26,694 nt of DNA from contig CAZYFI010000015.1 of the NCBI GenBank assembly GCA_964646985.1, positions 1 to 26,694 of the forward strand, written 5' to 3'. The position numbers and the translations under genes were made by a program. Origin of the DNA: UBA2253 sp964646985 (GTDB lineage Bacteria; Bacillota_I; Bacilli_A; ML615J-28; CAG-698). Shown in pieces: positions 7,030-14,861 of this stretch. The notes under the pieces are model-generated. The model saw nothing but the letters and a program-made list of their open reading frames with translations. It searched no databases and was not told the DNA's origin. The number at the start of each line of letters is the position of its first letter. The first letter of the stretch is position 1.

Positions 7030-7908
7030 CTAATCATATATGTTAGTACTCAAATATTTCATTCCACCATCAGGAGCAATCACTAATATTTTTTTATTTG
7101 GATGCTCTTTTAATAACTGCTTGCCAATTAGAATAGCAGCTGCTGATGAAATCCCTAAAAATAATCCTTGATTAGATAATTTTTTTGCTTCAATTCTTGC
7201 TTCTTGTGTTTTTACAGTTCTTATTTCATCAATTAAAGTTAAATCCAATATATTTGGAATAAAGCCGGCTCCAATGCCTTGAATTCCGTGGCTTCCTTTT
7301 TTCCCTTGGGAAATAACTGGTGACTCTTCTGGTTCTACTCCAATAATTTTGATTTTTGGAAAATGCTTTTTTAAAACTCTACTTGTACCTGTGATGGTTC
7401 CACCTGTCCCAATTCCACAAACAAAATAGTCTAGTTCATCAAAGTCATTGATAATTTCAATTGCGGTTGTTTGCTCATGACTTAAAGGGTTATCTTCATT
7501 CATGAATTGACTTGGCATAACATAGCCTTTTTCTTTAACTAACTTTTCTGCTTCTAAGATAGCTTCTTTAATGCCAAGGGTTCCATCTGTTAGAATAATT
7601 TCTGCTCCATAAGCTATCATCAATTGTCTTCTTTCCATAGTCATCGTATCTTGCATAACCAAAACAACACGATACCCTTTAAGAGCACCAATCATGGCTA
7701 AACTAATACCAGTGTTTCCACTTGTTGGCTCAACAATGACGCTACCTTTTTTTAATATTCCCCGTTTTTCTAATCCTTCTATCATTGATCTTGCTGCTCT
7801 ATCTTTGACCGAACCACTTGCATTAAATGCTTCAAGTTTCAAAAACAAGCCATGGAATTCAAGCACTGGAGTATTGCCTATCAAATCAATTAAATTATTA
7901 TAAATCAT
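7030..7908 (-). CDS. cysK: Cysteine synthase (O-acetylserine sulfhydrylase)
   Basis: Makes cysteine from O-acetylserine and sulfide with PLP, in the cytoplasm. The 292 residues include GSVKDRAA with the PLP lysine K35, the substrate loop PTSGNTGIS (61-69), the phosphate-binding GIGTGGT (165-171) and the PLP-ring Ser region GISSAAA near 254. It is slightly shorter than the usual 305 residues but complete. It lies between csoR (10 bases upstream) and copA (8 bases downstream), with AGAGGTG before the ATG, so it is cotranscribed under copper control. This is not the usual place for cysK and suggests a thiol supply for copper buffering. A cystathionine beta-synthase-like activity cannot be excluded from sequence alone, but the OASS motifs fit well. 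Confidence 0.92.
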   Translation of the reverse strand: MIYNNLIDLIGNTPVLEFHGLFLKLEAFNASGSVKDRAARSMIEGLEKRGILKKGSVIVEPTSGNTGISLAMIGALKGYRVVLVMQDTMTMERRQLMIAYGAEIILTDGTLGIKEAILEAEKLVKEKGYVMPSQFMNEDNPLSHEQTTAIEIINDFDELDYFVCGIGTGGTITGTSRVLKKHFPKIKIIGVEPEESPVISQGKKGSHGIQGIGAGFIPNILDLTLIDEIRTVKTQEARIEAKKLSNQGLFLGISSAAAILIGKQLLKEHPNKKILVIAPDGGMKYLSTNIYD

Positions 7909-7918
7909 TGCACACCTC

Positions 7919-8206
7919 TTATTGTAACTTTGAGAATGAATTGATTACTTCATCAATAATCAAATCATTTCCATTTAATAATTCTCTTTTGACACAAGTT
8001 TTTAAATGATTATTCAAGATGACTCTGCCTAAACTTTTTAAAGAATTTGCTGCAGCGGAAATTTGCACCAAAACATCATCACAATAAGCATCTTTTTCCA
8101 TCATTTGTTTAATCCCTCTTATTTGTCCTTCAATCCGATTAATCCGATTTCCTAGGTTTTTTATTTCTTTTTCACTTCGATGTGTCATACGACAGTTTTC
8201 ATTCAC
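7919..8206 (-). CDS. csoR: Copper-sensing transcriptional repressor CsoR
   Basis: An all-helical repressor of 95 residues that releases DNA when it binds Cu(I). The N-terminus has HRSE...NRIEGQIRGI, the family signature. The Cu(I) ligands are seen at C42, H67 and C71 (numbered from the GTG at 8206); their spacing (25 and 4) equals that of C36-H61-C65 in M. tuberculosis CsoR. Presence of the His excludes the persulfide sensor CstR, which lacks it. The frame opens at a GTG at 8215, but that codon lies in the ribosome binding site GAGGTGAT; the GTG at 8206, four bases after it, is the better start. The gene heads csoR-cysK-copA and has a matching operator in its own promoter. Confidence 0.92.
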   Translation of the reverse strand: MNENCRMTHRSEKEIKNLGNRINRIEGQIRGIKQMMEKDAYCDDVLVQISAAANSLKSLGRVILNNHLKTCVKRELLNGNDLIIDEVINSFSKLQ

Positions 8207-8224
8207 ACTTATCACCTCATCATT

Positions 8225-8252
8225 ATTATATACCCATTGGGGTATATGTCAA
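8225..8252 (-). promoter_or_regulatory. Promoter of the csoR-cysK-copA operon
   Basis: Minus strand consensus TTGACA (8252-8247), 16-base spacer, consensus TATAAT (8230-8225). Strong boxes with the repressor site in the spacer are typical of a promoter that is tightly held and then fully induced. Confidence 0.88.
8228..8247. promoter_or_regulatory. CsoR operator
   Basis: Perfect inverted repeat ATATACCC / GGGTATAT with the spacer ATTG, matching the known GC-tract-in-AT-rich-palindrome form of CsoR sites (TATACCCNNNNGGGTATA). It fills the space between -35 and -10, so repressor binding would block polymerase. Confidence 0.9.
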
Positions 8253-8263
8253 ACGATTTGCAT

Positions 8264-8295
8264 AAAAAAAATCACCTATAAAAAGTGAGTTTTTT
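8264..8295 (-). terminator. Terminator of the radical SAM gene
   Basis: A-run and TCAC on one side pair with GTGA and a T-run on the other, with a 9-base loop and one mismatch. On the minus strand the stem is followed by eight T. It begins at the stop codon of the radical SAM gene and separates it from csoR. Confidence 0.6.
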
Positions 8296-9151
8296 AGAAT
8301 AACGAAAGTTGTTTATGCGGGTTCTTTTCATCAAAATATTTGATAATTTTGTCTAATTCATAAACAATATTGTTTTCATCACAAAGTTGTCGGAATAATT
8401 GCCACAATTTATTGGCATTCAAACTGATACAATTATAATTTGAAGCATAAGTTTTCATGTATTTATCTTTGATTCCTGGAAAATATTTATCAAGAGATTT
8501 GTAAAAATATTCTTCACTACCACTTCTTTTTGTAGTACCAAATTCAAAAACAATGATATATTTTATTCCTATTTCTACACATTTTAAAACAATTTTAGTA
8601 ATATTTTCTTCTGTATCATTGATGAATGGAAGGATAGGTCCCATCCATATCCCAGTAGGAATATTACGCTTAGCAAAAACATCTAAACAAGCAAATCTTA
8701 ATGAAGTTGGAATTACATTTCTTTCTATTTGCAAACACAAATCATCATCATAAGTTGTTATGGTCATACAAACAAGGGCACCAAAACGATGATTAATTTT
8801 TTCGATGATATCAATATCGCGCAATACCAAATCACTTTTGCTGAGCAACATAACGCCAAAATGATGATCATAAATTACTTCAAGCATTTGCCTTGTTAGG
8901 TGTAAACTTCGCTCAAGTGGCAAATAAGGATCACACATGGAACCAGTTCCTATCATAAACTTATGTCTTTTTTTTTCTAACTCTTGTTTAAAAATGGTTA
9001 TCGCATTTTCTTTTACTGCTATATTTTCAAAATCACCAACATGATAAACATCACTTCTTGAGTCACAGTAAATACAATTATGGGTACAACCACGATATAA
9101 ATTTACTTGATGGTTATTGCCAAGAATTGACTTTGAAGAAATAAAACGCAT
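8294..9151 (-). CDS. SplB-type radical SAM protein (COG1533) with C-terminal beta-clamp motif
   Basis: A 285-residue radical SAM protein of the spore photoproduct lyase/Rv2578c group. The 4Fe-4S motif is CxxxCxxC in RGCTHNCIYC (C22, C26, C29), preceded by NLYRG, and followed by TGSMCDPYLPLE, the family's conserved segment. The middle has MTITTYDDD and GIWMGPILPFIND, matching the TIM-barrel strands. Members are annotated as DNA repair photolyase-like, but apart from true SplB their substrate is unknown. The last five residues are QLSLF, the consensus motif that binds the sliding clamp of DNA polymerase III, which supports a role at DNA. The frame extends to an ATG at 9175, but that codon is inside the murI terminator hairpin; ATG at 9151 has GGAGG four bases upstream and gives the usual family N-terminus. 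Transcription may come by read-through from the operon before it. Confidence 0.85.
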   Translation of the reverse strand: MRFISSKSILGNNHQVNLYRGCTHNCIYCDSRSDVYHVGDFENIAVKENAITIFKQELEKKRHKFMIGTGSMCDPYLPLERSLHLTRQMLEVIYDHHFGVMLLSKSDLVLRDIDIIEKINHRFGALVCMTITTYDDDLCLQIERNVIPTSLRFACLDVFAKRNIPTGIWMGPILPFINDTEENITKIVLKCVEIGIKYIIVFEFGTTKRSGSEEYFYKSLDKYFPGIKDKYMKTYASNYNCISLNANKLWQLFRQLCDENNIVYELDKIIKYFDEKNPHKQLSLF

Positions 9152-9167
9152 AGCACCTCCAAAAATG

Positions 9168-9190
9168 AAAGGCATTGTTACAATGCCTTT
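9168..9190 (-). terminator. Terminator after murI
   Basis: Perfect 10-bp stem AAAGGCATTG / CAATGCCTTT with a three-base loop, then CATTTTT on the minus strand. It starts at the murI stop codon and probably ends the glutamate-fermentation operon, perhaps incompletely since the next start codon is 17 bases on. Confidence 0.75.
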
Positions 9191-9968
9191 ACCATGTGCG
9201 TGGACCGCGGTATTTAAATGTTAGCCAATCTATCTTTCCAAGATAACAAACGGGATGACGACTACAAAGCAATTCCACTGAACCATTTGACTTTCTTTCA
9301 GTTACCAAGTCTAACGTTTTTAATTGTAACAAAAGTTTATTCGCAGTAGGGATTCCGCAATCAACCAAAGCAACTTCAGGAAATGCTTTTTTTAGAGCTC
9401 CGCTGAGCAATCCAAAATGCGTACATCCCAAAATAAGGCTGTCAAAATCCTTGTCAATCAAAGGTTTTACGATTGTTTGTACTTGTTCTTGCGTGGAAAT
9501 GGTGTTTCTATTTTCACTCTCAGCAAGCGATACAAGCTCAGAAGCAGCAAGGGGATACACAATAGCTCCAAGTTCTTCTAATAAGTTTTGATAAACACCC
9601 AAAGAAATCGTAAGATTTGTTGCCAAAATAGCAATCTTTTTATTAATGGAGGTAGCATAAGCTTGAAGTGCTGTAGGCTCGATGACTGTTATAATTGGTA
9701 TCTTTGCATATTTCATTAATTTGGAAGCATTGGCTGAGGCGGTATTGCATGCAATTACGATTGCTTTTACATCTTTTTTTATAAATGCTTTTCCAATTTC
9801 TAATACACGATTTTCAATTTGCAATTTTGTTTTTACCCCATAAGGATAAAAAGCATCGTCGGCCAAATAAATAAAATTTTCTTGAGGCATCAATCGTTTC
9901 AAAGATTCTAAAACCGTTAAGCCCCCAATCCCGGAGTCAAAAACCCCAATAGGGCAATTCTTATCCAT
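9189..9968 (-). CDS. murI: Glutamate racemase
   Basis: Interconverts L- and D-glutamate, supplying D-glutamate for peptidoglycan. The 259 residues include the N-terminal GVFDSGIGGLTVL with Asp11 and Ser12, the first catalytic cysteine in ACNTASA (C74) and the second in LGCTHF (C182), so both halves of the two-base mechanism are intact. GAAGGA precedes the ATG. It starts 13 bases after citC and is followed by a terminator, so it appears to be the last gene of the glutamate catabolic operon. Its presence suggests a wall-making cell. The position may let D-glutamate enter the pathway, or keep D-glutamate supplied while L-glutamate is being fermented; the sequence cannot tell which. Confidence 0.95.
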   Translation of the reverse strand: MDKNCPIGVFDSGIGGLTVLESLKRLMPQENFIYLADDAFYPYGVKTKLQIENRVLEIGKAFIKKDVKAIVIACNTASANASKLMKYAKIPIITVIEPTALQAYATSINKKIAILATNLTISLGVYQNLLEELGAIVYPLAASELVSLAESENRNTISTQEQVQTIVKPLIDKDFDSLILGCTHFGLLSGALKKAFPEVALVDCGIPTANKLLLQLKTLDLVTERKSNGSVELLCSRHPVCYLGKIDWLTFKYRGPRTW

Positions 9969-9981
9969 ATAAATCCTTCTT

Positions 9982-10968
9982 CTAAATTTTCATTCTTTTA
10001 TTGAAAATATCACTTAATAAGTTTCGTGTTTTTTCAGGCACATAATGCAATGCTTCTGAAATTTGATTACTTTGCATCAATTGTCTGACTTTTGAAGCAC
10101 TAACTTGTTCATTATGTATGCACATTCGGTCAATTTCTGTGATATCTGATTCTAAAACAAGTTTTAGATTCTTATTATAAGTCGTCATAATGGGATGTGT
10201 TTCTGTTCCAATATATCGATGTTTGATATGAAGAATTGGCATAAAATACTTTTTAAATATCAGTGCATCTAAATAAGCATATTCTTCATTTTTTTCACTA
10301 TCTTCTTTGAAAAAATAACTTGGGAAAGTTAAATTTGATACCAAATAAGGGCTTGAAGGCAAAACAATTACATGATTCAAATGAGAAACTCCCAATTGAA
10401 CCAATGACATTCGTTCTTCAAATGTGAAAAATGACCGATTTTCTTGCAACACAAACAATAATAAATACTGATGTTTTTTTGCAGCTTGTTCAATCAAGTA
10501 CAGGTGTCCCAATGTCATCGGATTACAATTTACAACAATCGCTCCTATATCATCGGATGGCAAGGCAAGTTTATGATATAAATCAAGCAAATAGGATGTA
10601 ATGGGATAAGCACTGCTTTCTAATATTGCAACATTTGGCGATTCTACAATCAACCTCATTCCCATGTCTAAAAATAAATCTTTGTATTTTTGTTTTGTAA
10701 ATACTTGATAAAAATGTTCATTGCGACTTTGTAAGACACTGATAGCGTGATTAACCATTTTTAATGCTAGTTGCTCTCCTTGATGAAGCTCACTAACAGC
10801 CAAGCACTTAATAATGTGTTTACTCAAAGAAATAGTCGCAAGAATTGTTTCATTTTCCACAATATAAAATGTATCTGTGACATCATTGTCTAAATCCAAA
10901 TCAAATTTTTTTAAAAAATCAATGATTTGTGCTTTTTCATTCTCAAGATAAGCTTCTTTCATAATCAT
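9982..10968 (-). CDS. citC: [Citrate/citramalate lyase] acetyl ligase
   Basis: Activates the lyase by acetylating, with acetate and ATP, the thiol of the prosthetic group carried on CitD. About the first 110 residues form a GNAT-like domain; the C-terminal part is a nucleotidyltransferase with the ATP-binding motif GAIVVNCNPMTLGHLYLIEQ (TxGH) and a late ISASKVRQLM-like segment (SASKVRQLM). The 328-residue length is normal for CitC (about 330-350). The frame begins at TTG 10974, but ATG at 10968 is six bases after AGGTGA and is preferred. The SD overlaps the citF stop codon, 10 bases away, so the gene is translated as part of the operon. In this context its substrate is probably citramalate lyase. 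Confidence 0.92.
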   Translation of the reverse strand: MIMKEAYLENEKAQIIDFLKKFDLDLDNDVTDTFYIVENETILATISLSKHIIKCLAVSELHQGEQLALKMVNHAISVLQSRNEHFYQVFTKQKYKDLFLDMGMRLIVESPNVAILESSAYPITSYLLDLYHKLALPSDDIGAIVVNCNPMTLGHLYLIEQAAKKHQYLLLFVLQENRSFFTFEERMSLVQLGVSHLNHVIVLPSSPYLVSNLTFPSYFFKEDSEKNEEYAYLDALIFKKYFMPILHIKHRYIGTETHPIMTTYNKNLKLVLESDITEIDRMCIHNEQVSASKVRQLMQSNQISEALHYVPEKTRNLLSDIFNKRMKI

Positions 10969-10978
10969 TTCCAATCAC

Positions 10979-12493
10979 CTACTTTTTTACTTGGTATATT
11001 GAATCAATAATAGAACCATCTCGATATTTTACAACCCCAATTAATTTTTTGCTATGGTTTATTTCTTGAGGTTGTTGGGTAATTTTATAACATAACGACA
11101 ATAACTTATCTATTGGCATAATATTTAACTTAGAATTTTTCAATTTAAGTAATAAATCTACCCGTCTTGGGTTGATTGCAATTCCTCTTTCGGTAACTAA
11201 AATGTCTACATCTTCTCCAGGAGTAGTAACAGTAGTAACTTTATTTTTGATGATAGGCATTCTTGATTTGATTAAATTAGTGGTAATGATGGTTACTTTC
11301 GCTCCATTGGCAGTATCAGAATGTCCACCACTTCCCCCTATAATCCAATTATTTGAATCAGTGGTCACATTAACATTAAAATCAAGATCAATTTCAGTTG
11401 CTCCTAAGATGACAAAATCTAAATTATTAACAACAGGTTGCTCTTCATATGGGTTACCGTACTTAGAAGCTGACATTGCGTAGTGTTTTGGGTTGTCTCG
11501 GTAAGAAGCCACGGCATCTAAATCAAAGCATTGAACATCATATAGATAATTGAACAAACCCAATTGTAGCATTTGGACATAGTAACTAGTGATTCCTCCA
11601 GATGCAAAGTTGCCACTAATGTGATTTTCAACCATTGTTTTTTTTACAAAATCTGCAACGGCCAAAGATGTCCCTCCTGCACCTGTTTGCATGGAAAAGC
11701 CATTTTTTATCATCCCAAGTTCAACCAATAATTTAGAAGTATCACGAGCAATTTTTAATCCTACTGGATCATTGGTGATTTTCGTTGTTCCTGATACAAT
11801 CCCTTTTTGCTCACCTATAGATGGTAACACGACAACCACATCGACATATTCAGAAGGAAACTCAGGATTCTCAATTTGATCAACAATGGTATCAGTAACC
11901 AAAACTACTTTTTTTGCGTATTTTAAATCAGGAATTGCATACCCCAAAGCTCCACAAGCATTTTTTCCGATTGCACCAGTGCCATTTCCATTTTTATCAA
12001 CCGCTGGAGTTGCAAGAAAAGCAACATCTATTGATAATTCTCCCGATTCAATGGAACGAGCTCTTCCACCATGGGTTTCCATAACTAATAAGTGTTCTAA
12101 TAAACCCATGCTAATGGTTTTTGCAACATCTCCATTTAAATAATTGGTTGTGATTTGTGTAATATTCTTATTGGTAATGAGTGAAGATAAAATTGAATTA
12201 TTGGGAAATATCGAACTTGGAGCAAAATGCATGTTTCTTAAATTGAGTTTTTGCACAATGGAAGACACTTTATTTAAAACTTCATCGCCATTTCTTAGGT
12301 GATGATGAAATGATAATGTCATACCATCAGCAATCGATAATAAAGAAAACGCATCTTCTAAATGCTTCAAAAATTGAATTTTATTATTTTTATCCTTTTC
12401 ACAAATTAACTTTCTCTCATTGTTTTTATAATCGTTTGAAGATACATAAGGTTTAAATCCTAGTGGGACTTCTCGTCCAATTTTATTTTTCAT
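10979..12493 (-). CDS. citF: Citramalate/citrate lyase alpha subunit (CoA/ACP-transferase)
   Basis: Exchanges the acetyl group on the carrier subunit for the substrate acid, giving citramalyl-ACP (or citryl-ACP). The 504-residue length is that of CitF. Family segments include GREVPLGFKPY near the N-terminus, MTLSFHHHLRNGD, GAIGKNACGALGYAIPDL, and the C-terminal GGSGGHSDTANGAK and VTERGIAINPRR. AGGTGAT before the ATG overlaps the citE stop codon (7-base gap). Sequence alone does not distinguish citrate from citramalate; four upstream genes that make mesaconate from glutamate argue for citramalate. Confidence 0.93.
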   Translation of the reverse strand: MKNKIGREVPLGFKPYVSSNDYKNNERKLICEKDKNNKIQFLKHLEDAFSLLSIADGMTLSFHHHLRNGDEVLNKVSSIVQKLNLRNMHFAPSSIFPNNSILSSLITNKNITQITTNYLNGDVAKTISMGLLEHLLVMETHGGRARSIESGELSIDVAFLATPAVDKNGNGTGAIGKNACGALGYAIPDLKYAKKVVLVTDTIVDQIENPEFPSEYVDVVVVLPSIGEQKGIVSGTTKITNDPVGLKIARDTSKLLVELGMIKNGFSMQTGAGGTSLAVADFVKKTMVENHISGNFASGGITSYYVQMLQLGLFNYLYDVQCFDLDAVASYRDNPKHYAMSASKYGNPYEEQPVVNNLDFVILGATEIDLDFNVNVTTDSNNWIIGGSGGHSDTANGAKVTIITTNLIKSRMPIIKNKVTTVTTPGEDVDILVTERGIAINPRRVDLLLKLKNSKLNIMPIDKLLSLCYKITQQPQEINHSKKLIGVVKYRDGSIIDSIYQVKK

Positions 12494-12500
12494 ACATCAC

Positions 12501-13358
12501 CTAAAGAAGTCGAAATTTTTCTGCTTGTATCAGTATTTTTTCCGCTCGGTCGATAATTGGTTTATCCACCATTTTTCCATCAAGGCTGAACACGCCAAGT
12601 CCATTTGCTTCTGAACGTTTTTTGGCTTCTAATATTCTTTTAGCCCAATCAATATTCTTCAAACTTGGAGAAAAGCATTGATTTATGACTTCAACTTGAT
12701 TGGGATGAATCGCTGTTTTTGCATTCATACCAAGTGATTTTGCATTTTCACAATCAGACTTTAATCCCATTTCATCTCTTGTGTCGGTAAAAGGAGTATC
12801 GATAGCATCAATTCTTTTTGCAGCGCAAGCATAAATAACTCTTGACCTTGGATAAAGTATTTCTTTGCCCTCTTTCGTTCTCTCAATTCCTAAATCTGTT
12901 GATAAATCTTCTGCTCCAAGTAAAACGCCATTGATGCGATTTAAATGAACGAGTGAATCTACTTCTAAAACGGATGAAGCTAATTCAATAATTGGAATAA
13001 TGCCAATTATTTTATTCATCTTCTTATCTGCTTCCAAAATGGATAATTCTTTATCTAAAGCAATCAAACTATGCTGATTTGCTTTGGGAAGCATAATGGT
13101 ATCAATCTGATCAGAAACAATGGCATGCAAATCATCATAAAAATAAGGGCTATCAAAACCATTGATACGAATGACAATTTCTCCGTTAAATGGTATAAAA
13201 GAATCTAAAAATTGAGATACTAAATTCCTAGCACTGTCTTTTTCATTGATATGTACAGCGTCTTCTAAATCCAAAATGATTGCATCGCTTTCAAAAACAT
13301 CAGCTGTTTGCAACATAGCTGGATTATTTCCTGGTATGAAAAGTAAACTTCTACGCAT
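12501..13358 (-). CDS. citE: Citramalate/citrate lyase beta subunit
   Basis: Cleaves citramalyl-ACP to pyruvate and acetyl-ACP (citryl-ACP gives oxaloacetate in the citrate enzyme). The 285-residue TIM barrel has RRSLLFIPGNNPAM at the start, DAIILDLEDAV with Mg-binding acidic residues, VIRINGFDSP, the glutamate strand GIIPIIELASSV, LLGAEDLSTDLG, and AKTAIHPNQVEVIN near the end; all are CitE signatures. The ATG overlaps the citD stop by eight bases (ATGCGTAG), giving translational coupling with the carrier gene. Confidence 0.93.
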   Translation of the reverse strand: MRRSLLFIPGNNPAMLQTADVFESDAIILDLEDAVHINEKDSARNLVSQFLDSFIPFNGEIVIRINGFDSPYFYDDLHAIVSDQIDTIMLPKANQHSLIALDKELSILEADKKMNKIIGIIPIIELASSVLEVDSLVHLNRINGVLLGAEDLSTDLGIERTKEGKEILYPRSRVIYACAAKRIDAIDTPFTDTRDEMGLKSDCENAKSLGMNAKTAIHPNQVEVINQCFSPSLKNIDWAKRILEAKKRSEANGLGVFSLDGKMVDKPIIDRAEKILIQAEKFRLL

Positions 13359-13608
13359 TATTTTTCATCCTTTCTATCGCTGTTTTTAATCGGGCTCTAA
13401 TGGCATAATCCAGAGCACCCTTATCTTGGCATAGCACTTCAACTTTAGTCATATTCATTTCTTCTAACATATCTAAAATGACTTGATGTATTTGCTTGGC
13501 AAAATGATCAAATACGATGCTTTCAATCGTAATTTTCAAAGAATCCGCTTCGCGAATGGTAATCATTACGTCGCTAGACTCTAAAGTGCCTGCTATGCCA
13601 ATTTTCAT
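13351..13608 (-). CDS. citD: Citramalate/citrate lyase gamma subunit (acyl carrier protein)
   Basis: An 85-residue carrier subunit. GTLESSDVMITI at the N-terminus contains the serine (Ser11, equal to Ser14 of the Klebsiella protein) that receives the 2'-(5''-phosphoribosyl)-3'-dephospho-CoA group. DKGALDYAIRARLKTAIER near the C-terminus is also characteristic. Genes for making and attaching the group (citX, citG) are not in the window and must lie elsewhere. The start overlaps the mal stop as TAATG. Confidence 0.93.
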   Translation of the reverse strand: MKIGIAGTLESSDVMITIREADSLKITIESIVFDHFAKQIHQVILDMLEEMNMTKVEVLCQDKGALDYAIRARLKTAIERMKNNA

Positions 13609-14861
13609 TATTGAACTCGCTTTCTACTGTTTGCAAGAGCAACAGTACGATTAATTTCATTTTTCACAATCATAAACCCTTCATCAGTACCCATACCAGG
13701 TTTGGCTAAACACTGTGTTGCCATACATGCAATGGCAATATTGGTGGTAGCTTGACTAGAAATATTGGTTTCATTGCATGTTCCACCACAATAACTACCA
13801 ATGTTTTTTTCATTGCAATAAATAATGGCTTCAGCGACATTGTTTATTCCACCCAAATCTGGGGTTTTAATTTGTAACATGTGCCCAGCTTTGTTATCAG
13901 CAAAATACTTGATATCTTCTAATGTATTGCACCATTCATCGGCAACAATTTCAACAGGGATATTTTGCTCATCCAGTTTTCGCGAAATCTCACGTAAATA
14001 AATCATAGTGCCTTCACGATCATTGGTATCAACAGGGCCTTCAATTCTTAATTTAAACGGTTTTGCGGCTTCACCCAATGTCCTAATATATTCTACTATT
14101 TTATCAACATCATTTTGAAATGCAATTCCAATTGTCCCATATACATCAATGTGCATAACAGGCAAATAATCTTCGCGAGTACGTAATTTTAAGATACGAT
14201 TTCTCAGCCATCCAACATAGTCGAATAATAACTCTCCATGTAATCCTAATTTGGTATTCACGTTATTGATTAGCGCATGAGGAAGAACATCTGCTTGTTT
14301 GATAATCATTTTGTCAGCATTAATATAACGTTCATCTCCTGATTGTGTAAATACAGGAACAGGTTGATAATTTTTTTCTTTGATTCCATACTCCTCACGA
14401 ATAACTTCAGCCATTGTACATTTTTTTACAAGTGCAGCAGCCATAAGAAGTGCTTGGGTTATACCATATCGAATTGCTGTATGTAATTTTTTGCCATCAA
14501 TAACCAATTGATCATATTTTTCAGCAAGTTGACGAAAACCATTTACGTTTTCAGCCAACAATAACGGTTTAATGTTTGTTTCAATAAAAGGCATAAAATC
14601 AGAAGCCAAAAACAAAGGATCTCTTCCACCCGTGCCACTGTATTGTACTGCAGCACAATCACCAACAGCAACTGAACCATCTTCTAACACCAATTGAACA
14701 GAAATGGCTTCGCCAGTTTGGCGTACTGAAGAAAATCCCGGTGTCACAGTTTCTCCTAAATATGTAAAACCATCCAGTTTCGCACCTGCTTTAATGGCTT
14801 TTTGATCATCAAAATAAAACCCTGTATAAGATTTAGATAATAAAACATCTACTATTTTCAT
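13608..14861 (-). CDS. mal: Methylaspartate ammonia-lyase
   Basis: Removes ammonia from (2S,3S)-3-methylaspartate to give mesaconate. A 417-residue member of the enolase superfamily. Active-site residues can be placed against the Clostridium tetanomorphum enzyme with an offset of one: His195, Lys332 in QIKTPDLGG (K331 there), and the metal ligands Asp239, Glu274 and Asp308. SGTGGRDPLF and the C-terminal CGGTCNETNIS segment are also family hallmarks. The ATG overlaps the glmE stop (ATGA) and the stop overlaps citD, so it is embedded in a coupled operon. Confidence 0.95.
   Translation of the reverse strand: MKIVDVLLSKSYTGFYFDDQKAIKAGAKLDGFTYLGETVTPGFSSVRQTGEAISVQLVLEDGSVAVGDCAAVQYSGTGGRDPLFLASDFMPFIETNIKPLLLAENVNGFRQLAEKYDQLVIDGKKLHTAIRYGITQALLMAAALVKKCTMAEVIREEYGIKEKNYQPVPVFTQSGDERYINADKMIIKQADVLPHALINNVNTKLGLHGELLFDYVGWLRNRILKLRTREDYLPVMHIDVYGTIGIAFQNDVDKIVEYIRTLGEAAKPFKLRIEGPVDTNDREGTMIYLREISRKLDEQNIPVEIVADEWCNTLEDIKYFADNKAGHMLQIKTPDLGGINNVAEAIIYCNEKNIGSYCGGTCNETNISSQATTNIAIACMATQCLAKPGMGTDEGFMIVKNEINRTVALANSRKRVQ

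Noticed and set aside
7919..8206. Persulfide sensor CstR, suggested by the neighbouring cysK
   Set aside because: The histidine ligand is present with exact CsoR spacing, the operator is CsoR-type and copA is in the operon.
7919..8215. CsoR start at the GTG at 8215
   Set aside because: That GTG is part of the ribosome binding site GAGGTGAT; the GTG at 8206 is correctly spaced from it.
8294..9175. Radical SAM protein start at the ATG at 9175
   Set aside because: The codon lies inside the murI terminator hairpin; ATG at 9151 follows GGAGG and gives the normal family N-terminus.
9982..13608. Citrate fermentation operon (citrate lyase)
   Set aside because: The four genes upstream convert glutamate to mesaconate and overlap citD, and no citrate transporter or oxaloacetate decarboxylase is present, so citramalate lyase is the better reading.
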